Part shown: positions 24,701-38,882 of the stretch, one piece after another
Position numbering within the stretch: the first letter of the stretch is position 1
Layout: every line of letters starts with the position of its first letter
Assembly: GCF_900496995.4 (NCBI RefSeq)
Contig: NC_044018.1
Coordinates: 26,442,001 to 26,506,000, forward strand
Source of the DNA: Aquila chrysaetos chrysaetos
Lineage: Eukaryota; Chordata; Aves; Accipitriformes; Accipitridae
DNA length: 64,000 nt
Reading direction: 5' to 3'
Notes under the pieces: generated by a model
The model's database searches: none
What the model was told of the DNA's origin: nothing
What the model saw: only the letters and a program-made list of their open reading frames with translations
Program-made: the position numbers and the translations under genes

Positions 24701-27700
24701 TTTTTCTCAATTAAACAGTGGCTATTATTTTAGAACTTATATGATAGGCAGAATATGATCTTAATACAAACTTAATATAGTAGGTGACAGTTACACACGT
24801 ATACTCTTCAAAATTCAGTCAAAGTTTGTGGTTTGGATTTAGAGTAGCTAAGGTCAAAGATCCTTGTTGCATGAGAAGCTTACTCAGAAAACAGGGCTTA
24901 TTCAGTTTTGCAGCTAATCTGGGAAGAAAATATGTGGGGGAAGGTCAGCTCTGAATATTAAATCCATTTCATTTCTGACTCACCTGGAAAGCAGTTCAAG
25001 TTCTTTGGCTGTTAGCAGTCAATGAGCAATGAGCCCCTGCATGGGGCAGGGAAGCATCGTCTCTTCTAAGCAATGACTCGATTTCTGTAAGTGCATAAAT
25101 AGTTCACAGTCAATATGCTGACGGAAATTTCAAACACCTGTGTTGTTGGAAATTCTGAAATTTTCTTTCCAATACAGATGTAAATTTGAAAACATTTAAA
25201 TACTCCAGAAATCAATATGCATCATTTGGGTTATATGAACTAACTCAAAACGGATAGTTCTAATCCATGTGATTAGAAGATGTTTGTCTCCTCTGCTGCC
25301 TTAATCTATAGGTGTGTAGGTTGTGGTTCTCATGCCTCAAGTCTTTGTTACGGGCCTGGTACCCTTGCTGGTCACCAGCTCCCATAATCACCTATAGTGA
25401 AATTAGCTCTGTGAGGATCTGCAGAGCTTGATTAGCCCACAGAAGAAAATAGAAGCTCTTATCATGATTGCCACAAAGTGCACTAGCAGTGAAATACACT
25501 TTAATATTTTATGGAAGTGATCCAAACCAAAACATCCAGGCCATAAAACACAGTATTTCAGAGAGGGGTGGGATTTCTTACGATTAAACACTTAATTTTA
25601 ATTTTCTAAGGCACTAGTGAGAGTTTGCAAGAGACACCAAAATGTTTCGCAGAAAGCTTCATTCTCCTGTTGCTAGTATTTTTGACTGAAAAATAATTTT
25701 TGGCAGAAAATCCTCAGCCAATTCCATCGTAGACTAGTCCTGCATGAGAAATTAAACTTGGCCTGGGAAAAGGCATCCCAAGAAAAATCGATGCACTGCT
25801 GGGCTTGCGTGCATCTCCCTCCAGCTCCACTTAGAGATAAGGAGTTCCCTACTGCAAAGCCCTCTAACTCCTCCAGCCTCTGGTGTTCAGATACAAATCC
25901 TTCAGTCTCAGCTCACTCTGGCGCTCTCCAGGCCGGTGTCCTGTGAGAACCTGTCAGGGAACCATGTCTGCATCCGAGTTGTCCCTCTTGTGCAGGTACT
26001 TATCAGTATCTGGAGAGAGATTTGAAATCTTCAAGTTAAAAGTGCACAGGTACAGTAGTGTATACTAATGATTTGCAGGCCAGTCAGGATGTTCTATTTC
26101 ATACGTGGCTGAAGGCACATTATAAATCTTTGTTGTGATCACCATTTCTACTTCACATTTCCTTTTATAGAGAGGTGAAAGGTGCAAAAGGATTGGTGCT
26201 TAACTGACTGAATCTTCGAAATGGATTTTATACTGTGTCATTTCAGAGAGACTATAGACATCATAATTATAAATTGTCCCTTTATGTTATGTATTTTCTC
26301 TCCCTTTAGTTGAAGGTAGTCCTTGCTCTGCTGCTGTGGGTGTTTTACCATTTACTGGTACCCTAGATTTCATGTTCTTGTACTCAGAAAAAGTGGTTAT
26401 CTATAAAATTCTTTTATAAAAAAAGGTTGCTTGTTATGCATGTATAAATAAACATTTTTAGTCTTTGAGAAATTAGTAATTTTTCACATTGTGAAGAATG
26501 ACTCTATGTTTCTTCAAAGTCTAGAGTACCTATTTATGTTCAAAGTGGATTAAAGACTTAACAGAGTAGTTTGAAAGAATACTGTATATGTGAATGTTTT
26601 CTGGTTACTATAGTTGAAACATTCTTATTTATTTGTTATGCACATTATCTCTCACAGGTTCCAAAGAGTTTTAAACCCATGTCTCAATTAGCAAAGGTTA
26701 CAGACCCTCTAGAGAGTGACTTAGATTTATGAGAAAGGTCTTACACTGAGAACACCTCAGAAAGCTTTATATTAGTTCAGAGGCAGCTGTGATTCATAGC
26801 ACAATAAAGATAAACTGACCTTTTAAAGGCAAATATGCCTTGCTGATTACTCTACAGAGCTAAATGAACAAAGGTCTAACTAAGATGTAATATAACCACA
26901 TCTCTTCTAAGCCTTGACTGAGTCTGTAAGAGGTTCTTTTGGCCAGGTATATAATTTCCCTTTGAACTTACATGCTGCAAATACTTATATGTTGTCAGGA
27001 TATTCTGCTGTCAGTAAAATTTTTGCAGCCACAAATACAGATTTGTCTAGTTTGCTCTTTCACGGTTCTTAGAAATAATAAAGAAAATGTCACATTACCA
27101 GAAAACTGAGTGACATCTAGAAAAGTTAAGAATTATTAATTAACTTGTAAGAGTAATGCAGAATTTAACTGGCAAAGGAAACAAGAACAGAAATTATAAA
27201 AGCAATATTGTCATCTTCCACCATCAACAGATGCAATCCTTTTACATTTGTAGAAGAAAATAGGGCTTCTTGCCAGCTGCTTTGACCTGGAGATGAAAGA
27301 ATGCCAGTGACAGAGCTTAATCCAGTCTCACTAAAACAACTCACCTGTAAAAAGCACATAGTCCAAGTTGCATTCACACTTCAGATCTTGTGGACACAGG
27401 CACATTCCTATATGACCCTGAGGTATGATAATCACACAATGACTAGCAAGGAAGGGTTAATCCCACCTCATTCTACCTACTCTGCATTCTGGTACCTTTA
27501 AGTTGCCTGTCTGGTACTCTGATGTTGATAGCTCATCTTTGCAGAGATGACCATACGCTGTGAGGATCTTTCCCCTGCGCTTAGGGCCGTCAGTTGTACT
27601 GTGATTCAGACACAAGGCTGAGTTTAATCAGGTAGGCTATTTGTCCTGTTAAGTGTCCTTCGAACACCCTGGGCTGACCACCATGCAGACAAGGCAACGT

Positions 27701-29469
27701 GGAGATGCCAATGCCCTCCTGTAGTGCTTGCCCAGCCAGTGAGAAACCTGATTATAGTGCTCATCTCACCCTGCAGAGGTTCAAACTTCTCTATCTTTAA
27801 AAGCATCTGGTCCTTACCCACAGAGCTGCAGAAAGCAAGTGCACTGGGACAGCAAGTTCCATCCTGCTTGTGGGACTGGCATGGTGTGCATTTGAAAACA
27901 CAAACATCATATGTGTAAGAAAAAATCAGGGAGGAAAGAATAAGACTCTGTAGCCTCTTGGTTAAACTCTGGGAGGACAGGCACCGAACCTTTTCCACTG
28001 CAAGGCTGACACATTGACGCTTGATGGAAATAACACAGAGAACAGCGTCCAGCTCGTTAGGATGAAGTCATCCAGGCCAAGGAACTCAGCTCCTTTGCAG
28101 CTGGCAGAGGCAGAGCTGTTCAATTCCCGGGAAAAACCCAACACCCTCCCCTCAGGGACCTGCAAGCCTATGCTTTATTTCAGCAGGAAGGATGCAGCAC
28201 TTGGCTTATGTGCTCCATATTCACTAAAGTACTGCTTAAAGTTCTTTACAAATGTAGCCATATGTGAATTCCGTAAGACTAGATCCCCTGTCATGGCAAA
28301 ATCAGGTCTCCAGACCTGACTAGTAGAATGTATAGACTCTTCTATGATAACTTCAGGGATTTTATGTCAGAGAAGCCTTGTGAAAACAGAGAACTGTATA
28401 TGGTTCAGTTTTTCTCCAAGTCTTAAGCCTCTATTAACTCTTTTCCTCCATTATTAATCAGTAAAGTCCTTGTTTGCCTCTCACTTTTTTTCTTTCAATT
28501 AAGCCTCTCCAAAATAATCAATGTTAACAGTCTCTGTCTGTAAAAACTACACATAATACACATAGTTTTCCCTCTTTATGGAGACTGTTACAGATGTTGG
28601 CTCTTTAGTTTAAAAAGAGGATGCTATCAAAATGAAGGAAGCAAATATATTTCTTGGACAAAAAAGATCATTACTTTTGTCAGGTCTAAAGAAGGACTTG
28701 AGACCTCATACTCAAGGAAAAAGCTAAGGCAGAATCACGACTCACAGAGGCATTTCAGGTTAACACGGTATGCGATGAATACTAGCAAGAAAGGCCAGGA
28801 TGAGATAACACAATAAAAGTGCATTTTTCATTGATTGGCTCTCTGTGTAATTTGAGAAAAAGAGCTGTTGCATTCTTGGAGTGCTGCCTCACTAGGGAGC
28901 TTTTCTTTCTTGCAAGCAGTGGACAATTCTTCTCAGAGAGCTTAGCTGCACATCAGAAAGTGATCAATACTTTCCCTCTTCTCTTTGTGATTGACCCTTC
29001 TTACTTTGCCTGGAATACAGACATGCGATATTCTAGTGAGGCAATAGATAACTCAAGTCTAGGGTTTATTTCAATGGTATAAGCTTGCCAAGATACTGCA
29101 GGTTTTGCTAGAACTTTGTACCTGTGCATCACCAAGGATTGCCCACCCTTGGTAGCTGCAGGATGCTGGGTTTGGAAACGGGACTTCTGTCTCCCCCATA
29201 GGCCATCAAACACCTCCTGGGTCTGTTCTGAAGAGCCGTGCTGCGAGCAGCGGGGTGCTGGAAGGTCTAGGGGCTGCCTCGGCGGCTGTGCCGGTGTAAT
29301 ACGGATCCAGGTGTGCGGCAGAGGGAGGGATGTTGCCGCTGAGAGGATCTAGGCTCCTTACCCCTTCTTTACCCTTCCTCTGCCTAAAATTATTCCCTCA
29401 TCTAAATTTACTGAATAAAGAAATAAACTTATTGCCTAAAGTTATTCACTTGCCTTTTTATTTTTTGGG

Positions 29470-29485
29470 AAAAAAAAAAAAAAAA
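29470..29485. repeat. Poly-A run
   Basis: A run of 16 A residues follows TTTTTTGGG. No retroposed gene sequence is recognisable to its left. Confidence 0.85.
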
Positions 29486-30633
29486 GTTAAGTGGTTCAAA
29501 GCTTCTGTAACTGCTGCTGTTGTTGCTGGAGTTGATTCCTGCTTCCCTGAAAATGAATTGGGACAAATTCACAAAGGGAGAGAGCAATACATAGTAGACC
29601 CATAAGGTAATTGCAGAAAACTAGAGTATATTCCACTTCAGTATCCTTCTTTGTATATAGCGCCAGTTTAGCAGATCAGTTTTGCTTCTCAAAAAGCAGT
29701 CTCAAAATTAATTTTCTTAGGGTAAGAGCAATATTTTTTTAAGCAACACATAATTTGTTAATTTACTATTTGGTCTAAATACCAAAACAAAGTAATGCCT
29801 TCCAACGTTGTTTTTGTACAATTCTAAAATACCCAAACCCTAACACTTTCAGCAACCTTTGCTCTAAAGAGGATGTCTCTGTGTCACTGTATAGGAAAAC
29901 CTCACAAGCTTATGATCTTAACATTGCATTTATAAGCTCCAGCTTATCTATTTACCTGTATTCTAATGAAAACCTTATTGAAATTGGTATGGTTCTTCAC
30001 TTGAGTCACATCCATTGAGCTTCATTCCTCAGATGCAAGTCATATAATAGTGAAAACACTGATAATTACCGAGATCTAAAACTCCTTTCTGCACATACTA
30101 ATTACTGTTATACAGCATTTTTTAGTTAAATGTTTGTATGATTTATGTCTATGAAATTTAAGATTAAGGAGAGCTCTTTTGGAGGAGAATTAAGAAGACA
30201 GATATTCAAAGTGACAGAAATACAGTTACAGTTTTAAATAAATTTATGTCCATTATCTCATACTAAATGTATTATAAAGCAGGTGCTCTTGCTGTGATTT
30301 TTACTTGAGATGCCTCTTTCGAATTGGAAAGTGGTTTATACCTTCCCTGCTCTTCTAATTATGGGAATATGATATGACGGAAAACAGGCCATACTTTGAA
30401 ATAGGTTTTCATACAGACAGACACAGAGTAGTAAGAGAGAGCTTGTTCAACGGGGAGCCTGTTGAACACAGATGGGATCTCACTGCCTTGCTATCCTTTG
30501 CATGACTGAGGGTATTGGCCTTCATTATTAAACTTCAGTAATATTTTATATAGAAATTGAACTGATAATGGATTTCTTTTTCCTGTTTTTTAACCTCATG
30601 CTCTCTTCGACCTGTGACATCTTGGCTCGGCAG

Positions 30634-30687
30634 CCCAGTCATCCCATAGTGCCTATTCCAGAAAATGAAACACTCAGCTCTAAGGAG
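30634..30687 (+). CDS. MLIP: MLIP short penultimate exon
   Basis: This 54-base exon encodes PSHPIVPIPENETLSSKE, which matches the human tail LSHPMVAIPEHEALDSKE as I remember it. The acceptor is GGCTCGGCAG and the donor GAG|GTAATC. Both borders are in phase 0, consistent with the upstream exon ending YNK. In human the protein ends within a residue or two after SKE, so this is effectively the end of the conserved protein. If the donor were not used, translation would read three codons (VIS) into the intron and stop. Confidence 0.88.
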
Positions 30688-32013
30688 GTAATCAGTTGAC
30701 ATTTAATGGGTTTAACCATTTGCATGCTAGCTTTATCTTTTATTTGTGTAGATTGTGTAGACTTGATGAGCAAAAATGTGCTGAGCTCCCAAATCTGCTC
30801 TTGTCCAGTGCACAGACTGGATAAGCATTAATTACTCTTAATGATTAATGAAGGAAAAAAAACCAGAGTTGTTTTTCAGACTGTGTTGCTTATGTGAATT
30901 TGGAGTAACACTAACATTTACACTTTAGGTTCCTGATATGTGCTGTTGGGATGTTAGCAAGTGGGATGTGTTAAATTGTGCAGTTAGCCCCATTCAAATC
31001 ACGCATTCCACAATTTGTAGTTACTGGTATAGTTTCTGTTTTAAAGACCAGATACAGCAACTACCACAAGCACTTAGGATAATTAGTTATTGAGAATTTC
31101 ATAAAGGACTGTCAAGAAAACATAAAACAATACATAGTGCAAGTTTGCCCAGTATCAAAATTCAGTGCCAGTTTTATTTGACTTTGAAGAAGGACACAAA
31201 TCTTCTTGAAGTCTAAATTCAGTGGCCAATTCCCTACTACTTTTACATATCTAAACTCTAGGACCATAGTGGTTACCACCCTTGATAATTCATTCAGTGA
31301 GAGCTGAAGCGCTCTGCTACACATCATCAATTGTCTCTTGAGACAGAGTATATAAAAATTAAAAAAGTTCTACTGGCACAGGCAAGTTTTTTTTCCAACA
31401 GGATCATGAACATGAAGCTGAATTATAGCCTCAATGTTGAAATAAACATATGTAATTTAATTAACTATCATATTGTTTATTGTAGGCTTTGGAATGTAAT
31501 GGAACATCTTTAATTAAAGGACATTTTCAACATTATTTTAGAAATTCACATAAGAAGGCATAACTTACTACCAGTAATAGCAATATGAGTACATTTATGA
31601 CACAAGAATGAATTTTTTTACTACCGAGACCTCTCTTGGTTACCAGATGTGTGCTCACAATTATTTCACAAGTTTTTTAATGAGTTTAACAATATAGATA
31701 GGAATGATAATTACATTTTTGTAACACAGTTTATTTAAAATTAATTATTTTAAAATTGGATTCTAGTCTTGCTAAAAGCAGAAAAATGAACATTTAAATA
31801 AATGAAATGGATGTTTGCTAATAATTGCTACCAAATAAGTAACTTTCTTGTTGTTTTGAAAGATATTGAGGGAGTTTTGAGGTCAAGCCCTTCACCTGTT
31901 CAGAGGCCTTCACAGAAGTAGAGGGTTTGCCTGAATTCTGAGTTTGTTGACAGCCTGTCAATATATCCTCACTGTTTATCTCAGTTTCCATTGAAAAAAA
32001 AGGTTAAAAAAAG

Positions 32014-32041
32014 TAAAAGAAAGAAAGAAAGAAAAGAAAAA
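32014..32041. repeat. (GAAA)n microsatellite
   Basis: A short tract of GAAA units with minor interruptions in an A-rich setting. It is simple sequence. Confidence 0.85.
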
Positions 32042-32572
32042 GTAGAAAACTCACTTGTTGGGTGGATCAACAGACTGCTGTTCTGAACCAGGAGTATATG
32101 AGAAATGAACGTAGCCTCTTATTCTCATGTGCACCCTTGGCCTCTCTGTGCAGGGGGTCAGGGACTTAGAGCTACTTCATATCTCTTTTTGTTTGAATCT
32201 TCACCACAGCCTTTCAGCCTCCTCCCTTCTTCCTTGCCTTTGACCTTTCTGCATGTTTCTACACCATCAATCCCCTTTCCTCTGCCTCCCAGGAGCCACT
32301 TCTTGGCTCTCTCAAAAGCAGTTGTTATGGTTTCTGCTGTGGATCTATCCAAAGGAAGCCCCAAGATGCCTTCAAAAAGTGAAGTTAGACAACAAATACC
32401 TTGCTGAGCTTCTCAGATATTGGTTGGTTTTTTTACATCTCATCTGTAAAGTTTCTGAAATACTACTGAATAAAGATATTTCCTTAGAGGGTGGTGAGAG
32501 GGACTGAATAGTTCTGAGGATAAATTTGTTGTTGAGATGAAACAGATTTGCACTACATCAGGCACTTTAAAA

Positions 32573-32658
32573 TGTGTATATATATACACACATATGTGTA
32601 TTTGTGTGTGTATATATATATAAATCTTTGTATGCATGTGTGCATATATATATATGCA
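32573..32658. repeat. TA/TG microsatellite with three perfect palindromes
   Basis: Within 86 bases there are three exact palindromes: TGTGTATATATATACACA (32573-32590), ACACATATGTGT (32588-32599) and TGCATATATATATATGCA (32641-32658). They are separated by TG and TA repeats. Such tracts can form hairpins or cruciforms and are often polymorphic in length. Confidence 0.9.
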
Positions 32659-35600
32659 GCCTCTGATGATGCAGATGATTTTCCTGTATTTGAAAATAAG
32701 ATAGAGGAAAGCAAACAGCTAGATCCACATGTCTCATCCTTTTTTACAATTTACACATTGAGGAAGAGCTTTGCAGATCTAATGGAAAGACAGATCTTTT
32801 TGAACAGAACTCTTTTAAGAAACAAGACACATAATTTAACTGTTGCATTATTAAGATCAGTTCAGAAAGTGAAGCATCTCATTGACATAGTAAAGTCAGA
32901 CTACTGTGACTGAGATATTCTTGAAAACATGAGGTTGTAGCATGTTCCAAATTGACAATGACAACAAAAGTGTAAAATTCCTTTGGTTAGAGACCAACTT
33001 AGTCTGTTCCAAGGCAGATAAAATATATAGCACTGTCTTCTAAAAGTTGCTTTGTGTTTTAAACAAACACTTCCAACAGAATTTCTATCAACCAATTTAT
33101 TAAAAAGTTTGAATGTTCTTCAACAGTCGAAAACTATGTACCATGACCTATAGAATAAAGATCTCTGATGAAATTGTGGTTACATTTATAAAGATCAAAG
33201 ACTATCAACTGGAAAGAAGAGGATTTATCTGGGCTGTTATATCAGTACTCTTTGTATTTCCCTTGATTAACGTCGTATTGGGTGATGATCATTCACCACT
33301 TACTTACAATAATGTTAGCTGGAGGCAAATAGTTAGCTTTAAAGTTAAAAAAAGTATCAGATACTATTTGGTACAGCTGAGCAAGCTGTGTTTTTGTGCG
33401 TGTTCCCTGGGGCCTGTCACTAATGTGTATTTTTTAACTGACTATAACTATACAGGTGGACTCCAGTCCATATGTAGATAGAGCAGGAAGAATTGTGTCA
33501 GGATCACCACAAACTGGTCAGGAAATAACATCAAGAGATGACACATTTTCTGTTTTCTTTATTACAAATCAAAGAAAGTCTTCTCCAATTAACTTTTCAA
33601 AGTACTTGTACAGGGCATGTTATCTAATTTTTTTTCCCCAATTTTTAATCTTATTTTTAGCAAGAGGAGGTGACCAGGGGACACCATCCTGGCCATGTTG
33701 AGACTGAGCAATGTCTTTACATGTTTAGAGGGTAGCAGAGAAGACACAAATACATCTAGAGATCACCCCCCCCTTTGCTTATTCTCAGTCAAGAAGGACT
33801 GAACAAAGGCATATGTTTCCCTTGAGATCTATTGCTGGAGATGGCAGTATACAGCACTGACACCCAGAAGGAGATCAACATCTGTGTTATCTTGGAGACA
33901 GACAGGAGAGCTACATAGGGCCAGGAGCAGCTCAAAACAAACTCTTCTTAGCTGCCCTGAGGGTGGTGGCTTCTTTGAGATATATTGTTGTTGAGCTGTC
34001 TCTGAAGAGCCACCACATTTTCACCATTTTCCCTTTCATGTGCTTGGGTCTTCAGAATTGCGTGTTATGCTGCTTTCCCTTGTCAGTGCATTGAAAAAAA
34101 ACAAGGTAGGCCTTAGCTGATGATTTTTAAAATCACAACATCTTTCAGGCACCTATATTGTTCCTTCTTATTTAGGAACCTATCTTGACCCTAGGAATTG
34201 TTTATACTGAATTTACACTTCATGAGTTTACATAACCCACAAGTCTCCACCTAATTTAAAATGTCCTTTTTATCAGTGAAGTCCTGTTTGGATGCTGAAC
34301 TGGTTAGGAAAAATTCTAAGTTATGAGCCCAACATTACTCTTACTGCTGTAATAAGACCTTAGATCTCTGTCCTGTAGTCTCTGCCCTCACCAAAATGCT
34401 CTTCTTTAAAATTACATATAGGCTCATACTTAACAACTTCTCCTGCAATGTTCCTCCCTCAGAGTTAAAAACACAGTGAGAGAAAGTCAGTGTGATTTAT
34501 GCAATTCCAAAAAAGAATGGGTAGGCAGATGCTCTGTGAAATGTAAGCACCTCCTTGACCTTTAGGAAGGAGTGAGAGAGGGGAAGAAGGAAAGGTGCTG
34601 CTAGTTTCTACTTAGTAATTTGTATTGTTTTCCTCAAAGTGAAGTATTCACTGGGGAAAAAAAAAAAGGAGTTACCTTTGTATTCAGAAGAACAGCATTC
34701 AATTTTTCATGCAACTTTAGCTTCATTCTGTAACAGCATGAAGCAAATCAGATCTGTCACTTCTCTGTGAAAGCAGGAAAACAAATAAGGAACATTCTTC
34801 TCCTTGTCAAATCCTTCTCTATAGCCAGCGCTTTTTAGTCAGAAGAGATCTGAAGGATACTCCTTTAAAACCTAACCAAGAGATATAACAGTAATTTCTG
34901 ATACCTACTGTCTTCTTTCAAGTAAACCTAGTGTTTTCCCAGGTTACGATGTGTGAATGATGTTATAATCATTCTCAGAATTGTACTGAGACAGAATCTT
35001 TAGAGAGAACATGGGGCCTATGTACCTGCATAGTAACAAAAAGACATTGCATGCAGGTGCTAAAGGTATGTACTCATTACCCTTACTCATATATGACTTG
35101 CAAAATCCCAGGTCTATTATACAATTACTTTAGGTTCATATAATCTTTTGCTGCAGCTGTTACTCTGTCTTATCTGTTTGTTATTCCTGAAAGATCTGCA
35201 ATAATTATTTGAGATAATAATAGCATCTGTAAGGTCAACATTCATAAAAAGACCCCATGAGAAAAAGCTGATTCCATCGACTTCAGTGGTGACAGGATTT
35301 CACTGACTGTCTTTTGCGCAAATTTGTGAGAGTTTTAGTACAAGAAGCTCCTTTTTTTTACAAGGGGAAACAATTAATCTGCCATGCTCCACTTTAAACA
35401 ACTTTAATAGCAGAAGTTCTTGAAATTTGAAATTCTTTGAAAATGTCAATGAGGTCCAAAGTTCTGTTATACATTGCTCTTAATCTTTATTTACTTAAGG
35501 AGTGTTCCTGGTTAGAGGTCGACATTAGTATTAATCATTGATAGGTTCTACATATAAGAAGAAAATGCACCCATTTTATGAAAGAGTCCTTGTACTAAAG

Positions 35601-37739
35601 AATTTATGTAAAGGTTTTTACATTAGACCAAAGCTCCAACCCAAACGGCATTATCAGAGCAGAATGATGTTCCTCCGGTTAAAGAAACTGTCATTGTACC
35701 CTGGATTTACAAAGAAAAACCCAGAGCTTACACAATCCCCTCCTCAAAGTTGCTTGACATCATGACCACTTTGAAGCAGGGATGGATGAGTGTGGGCTGT
35801 GCCCACAGTGGAGGCCTGCCCTTCCCTGTCTCTGGTGGGAAGGTACAAGGGCAGGGTACAGTCCGCCTTCTCCTCCAGCTTATCCTGACACCTGGGAGAG
35901 TCTGCTGCTGGTGGTTAGGTGTGCTGTAATGATCCACTTCTCACGTACTGTTCAATACCTTTTCAACTTGTAAAGAAGATCCCTGTCAAAGCATGAACAG
36001 GGGTATGGTAGATACCTGATGAAACTAGAGGGAACTGTATTGGAAGCTGCTCCTACTCAAATGTCAACTCCTTTGTTCCAGCACCACCTTCTTCCATTTG
36101 GTGCTGGGACAGGTCCTTCTCTGCATGCAGACATTTTGGGGCAAAAGACTGTGTTGGTCTTGCGCTTTCGTTGGAGACACAAACACGGGTTCACCTGTCA
36201 CGTTGCAGACACACTATTCACTTTCTACTTTCAGTGTTGCATAAATTTACAGCCCTGTCCTCCAGCCAATGGAGAGCTTGTTTATATTGGTATGGCAGAA
36301 CATCGCTACCAGCTCCGCAGCTAGCCAGGCTGCAGAGCATGCGTGTGCTACACTGTGACACAGTCAACATCTCTTCTGTTCCCACACTTGGGATGCAGGG
36401 GCAGAGCAACTTGCAGCACTGCTGATTTGCAGAATTTATGAATTATCTAATGAACTAGGGGACATTAGGCAATTCATAAAGAATGCTTCACAGACTGAGA
36501 CTAAGCATAGAGATCAAAGCAGCAAGTAATAAGGCAAAGAGCAATAGCAATACATGTAAAAAAGGCTCTCGGATGATGCAAATTAGAAAATCCCTTGATG
36601 CCACTTACCTCCAAAATGAGAACTGTTCTGACTTGACCTGTGATCTTCCAAAAATATTTTGGAACAAAACGAACAGTACTTCTCTAAAGCGATAGTCTCA
36701 CCACTCTTAGTTTATTTTGACCAAGCCAAAGACTGCAGCCCTAGGCTCTCTCCGTATCATCATAACAGTTCATTTAACTGAAAATTTAATGATCCTGCAA
36801 ATGAGCATTAAAAGTAGGAATAACTATTGCTTTTACTAAAGGAATAAGAATTTCAGATGTTAGCTGTGACAAATTCTTTTACCTCCAAAATGGATGGGCT
36901 ACTAAAAGGGAACAGTAAACTGCAGTCTTCTGTTACTTATTAATAGAAAGGTAGGTCCAAACAATGCACATTTGTAAATTCTCAAATAAAACCTCTAAAT
37001 ATCAGCAGACATACTTTCTATTTACTTTATACTCTAACAATGCTTTAAACATTTTAATTTTTAATACTTTATATGTACAACAGGAAATTTATACTTGCAA
37101 TGGGTATTTGGGCAATACTTTTAGCCAGCTTCAATGATATCTCCTTGTTTTAAGTAAGAAGTTTCAGTTATAGCCTACTGACATGAAAGGGCATATTAGA
37201 TCACCATGCATTAACAAGGAAAAAGCACTTTGTGCATTTATAGGATTTTATTTCTAATGTGATCACTATAAAAAGAATTACTGTAAATGTATTACTTATG
37301 GTAAATTTACATTAAAAAGTCTGAAAGGGTAGTAATATAAATGTGATACAGATAAAGTGCAAAATGTCAGTATGTCATTTAAACTGCCATTTTAATCTAA
37401 TTCTATTTGGCTTTAAGAAACAGCTGTTGTATTTGGTCCCCTTTAAATAATGGCAGGAGTACTGTGTAATAGTTTAGAGGAAAAGAGCTTGCCCTGAATA
37501 CAGTCAGAACACAGTTGCAGTTTGAAGAAGGCTTTTTTATTATGCAATACTTAAGTAATGCATAAGTAATTAGAATCACAGAATAAGACAAAAATTAGTT
37601 ATAGTGTTTGACCACTCTTATGATAAAAAAATATTTTTCATTATGGCTAGTTAAAATTTCCCCACTTGTTGCCTCTTTTCCTTTCACCATGCAAATCTGA
37701 GCTGTCTATAAACCCCACTTAAATAGCTGGAGAGGGAAA

Positions 37740-38600
37740 ATAGATACCCTTTAGCCTACCCTTCAGGTTAAACAAGTCCCGTAGCTTCCCCTCATATGTC
37801 ATATGCCTTTCCCAGAAATCAAGGGATGCTCAAAACCGTCCTGATGGTCCTCCATTGTGTTTCTTCTGTTTGCTTGGCAAATCTTTTCAATTGGGAGGGC
37901 TCAAAAACGGAAACTATGTTCCAGATGCAGCCTCACTAGTGCCCAGCAGAGGGGAATAAAAACTTTCCTCAACCTGCTGGCTATGCTCTAATTAGCGCAG
38001 CTGTATATGAGGTTATCCTTCATCACAACAAGGGTGGTCTGATCCACATTCAGGCTGGTGTCAACTTCTCTGCAGAGCTGTTACCAAGCCAGTCAGCCAC
38101 TGGCCTCTACTATTGCATGGGGTTGTTTAATTCCTCTGCCCCCCTTGTCCCCCGCCAGATGCAGGATTTTGTATTTCCCTTTGTTCACAAATGTCCTGCT
38201 AGCCCATTCCTCCAGCTTGGCAAAGTTCTCCAGGATGGGAGCCGTACCCCCAGCCTATCAGTCTCTCCCTCCCCACCAAGTTAGTAACATCCACAGACTT
38301 CCTGGACATGTAGGCTCTCCTACCACCCAGCTCCGCTATGGAGATGTCACCCTAGCATCCTCTGGAATGCCACCTGGAACAGAGACTTTGAACTGTTGAC
38401 TACTATCTTTTTAGACCAGTGGTCCAGCCAGTTATTCATCCACTCTGTAGCCCAGAGTTGGGTACCAAGTTACGGTAGGAGACTGTGTTGAAAGCCTTGC
38501 TAAGGTGGAGGAAAACAACATCCATGCCATGTGAATGCAAGGTTGGCCACATGCTCTGTTCTCAGGATGTGGTCCCAAAAAACGAATGGAAACCCAACAT
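37740..38600 (-). mobile_element. CR1-like LINE relic (reverse transcriptase region), antisense
   Basis: Read on the - strand, the segment near 38540-38470 follows the CR1 ORF2 pattern (DVVFLHLSKAFNTVS, equivalent to the usual DVVYLDFSKAFDTVS). Further along, the region of the FADDTKL motif and the 'CRVLHLG' stretch correspond to 38290-38150. On the + strand, AGATGCAGGATTTTGTATTT and GTTGAAAGCCTTGCTAAGGT are the recognisable antisense CR1 phrases. The part at 37750-38000 matches the antisense of the later 'CLLWGTSEAASGT'-type region. Frameshifts and stops are present, so it is a dead relic. Its left edge and the stretch 38600-38720 are unclear. It ends about 280 bases before the proposed last MLIP exon. 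Confidence 0.8.
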
Positions 38601-38882
38601 GAGTCTGAAATGTCCTCTAATGTGCATTTAGCCAAGGTGATGCTTGTCTGTTGAAATTTACTATGTGTAGTATACTTCTTCAAACATGTCGATGCATAAA
38701 AAATCATCCCCAGTTCAGTAAGCATAGTTATAAATTAACAATGCAGGAAACCAATGTTTTTAAAAGACAAGGTGCTGTATGAAGTTGTCCACCAGTTTGT
38801 AGAACTGTGCCTGCTTAATATACTGCAGTTTTTATTCTCCTCTCTACCTTGTTTTCACCTTTCATTTCCCTTTATTCTACAG

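Larger units (their letters stand above)
16772..30633 (+). other. MLIP: MLIP intron (13.9 kb)
   Basis: The largest intron in the window. It holds two CR1 3' ends (19980-20040 and 21290-21796), two small tandem duplications, an AT-rich tract, and poly-A runs (19287-19300 and 29470-29485). GC-rich patches near 27650-27720, 28060-28170 and 29220-29310 carry open frames on both strands, but I do not recognise a protein in them. An open segment at 25830-25995 ends CAG|GTACTT but resembles nothing in MLIP. Confidence 0.85.
30688..38882 (+). other. MLIP: MLIP last intron (8.2 kb)
   Basis: Non-coding interval up to the proposed terminal exon. It contains a GAAA-rich tract (32014-32041), the palindromic TA/TG microsatellite at 32573-32658, an A run near 34659-34668, and an antisense CR1 relic next to the last exon (37740-38600). 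I see no other exon. If the proposed terminal exon is wrong, this interval would be partly 3' flank. Confidence 0.6.

Noticed and set aside
25830..25995. Possible extra MLIP exon ending CAG|GTACTT
   Set aside because: It is open in one frame but does not resemble MLIP. The flanking recognised exons already join directly in phase, as in human.
32548..32913. 121-codon frame beginning in the TA/TG microsatellite
   Set aside because: Its first third is translated simple sequence. The rest has no recognised similarity and no exon borders.
38058..38399. 113-codon frame starting MSTSLQSCYQASQ
   Set aside because: It lies in the antisense strand of the CR1-like reverse-transcriptase relic, so it is a shadow of repeat sequence.
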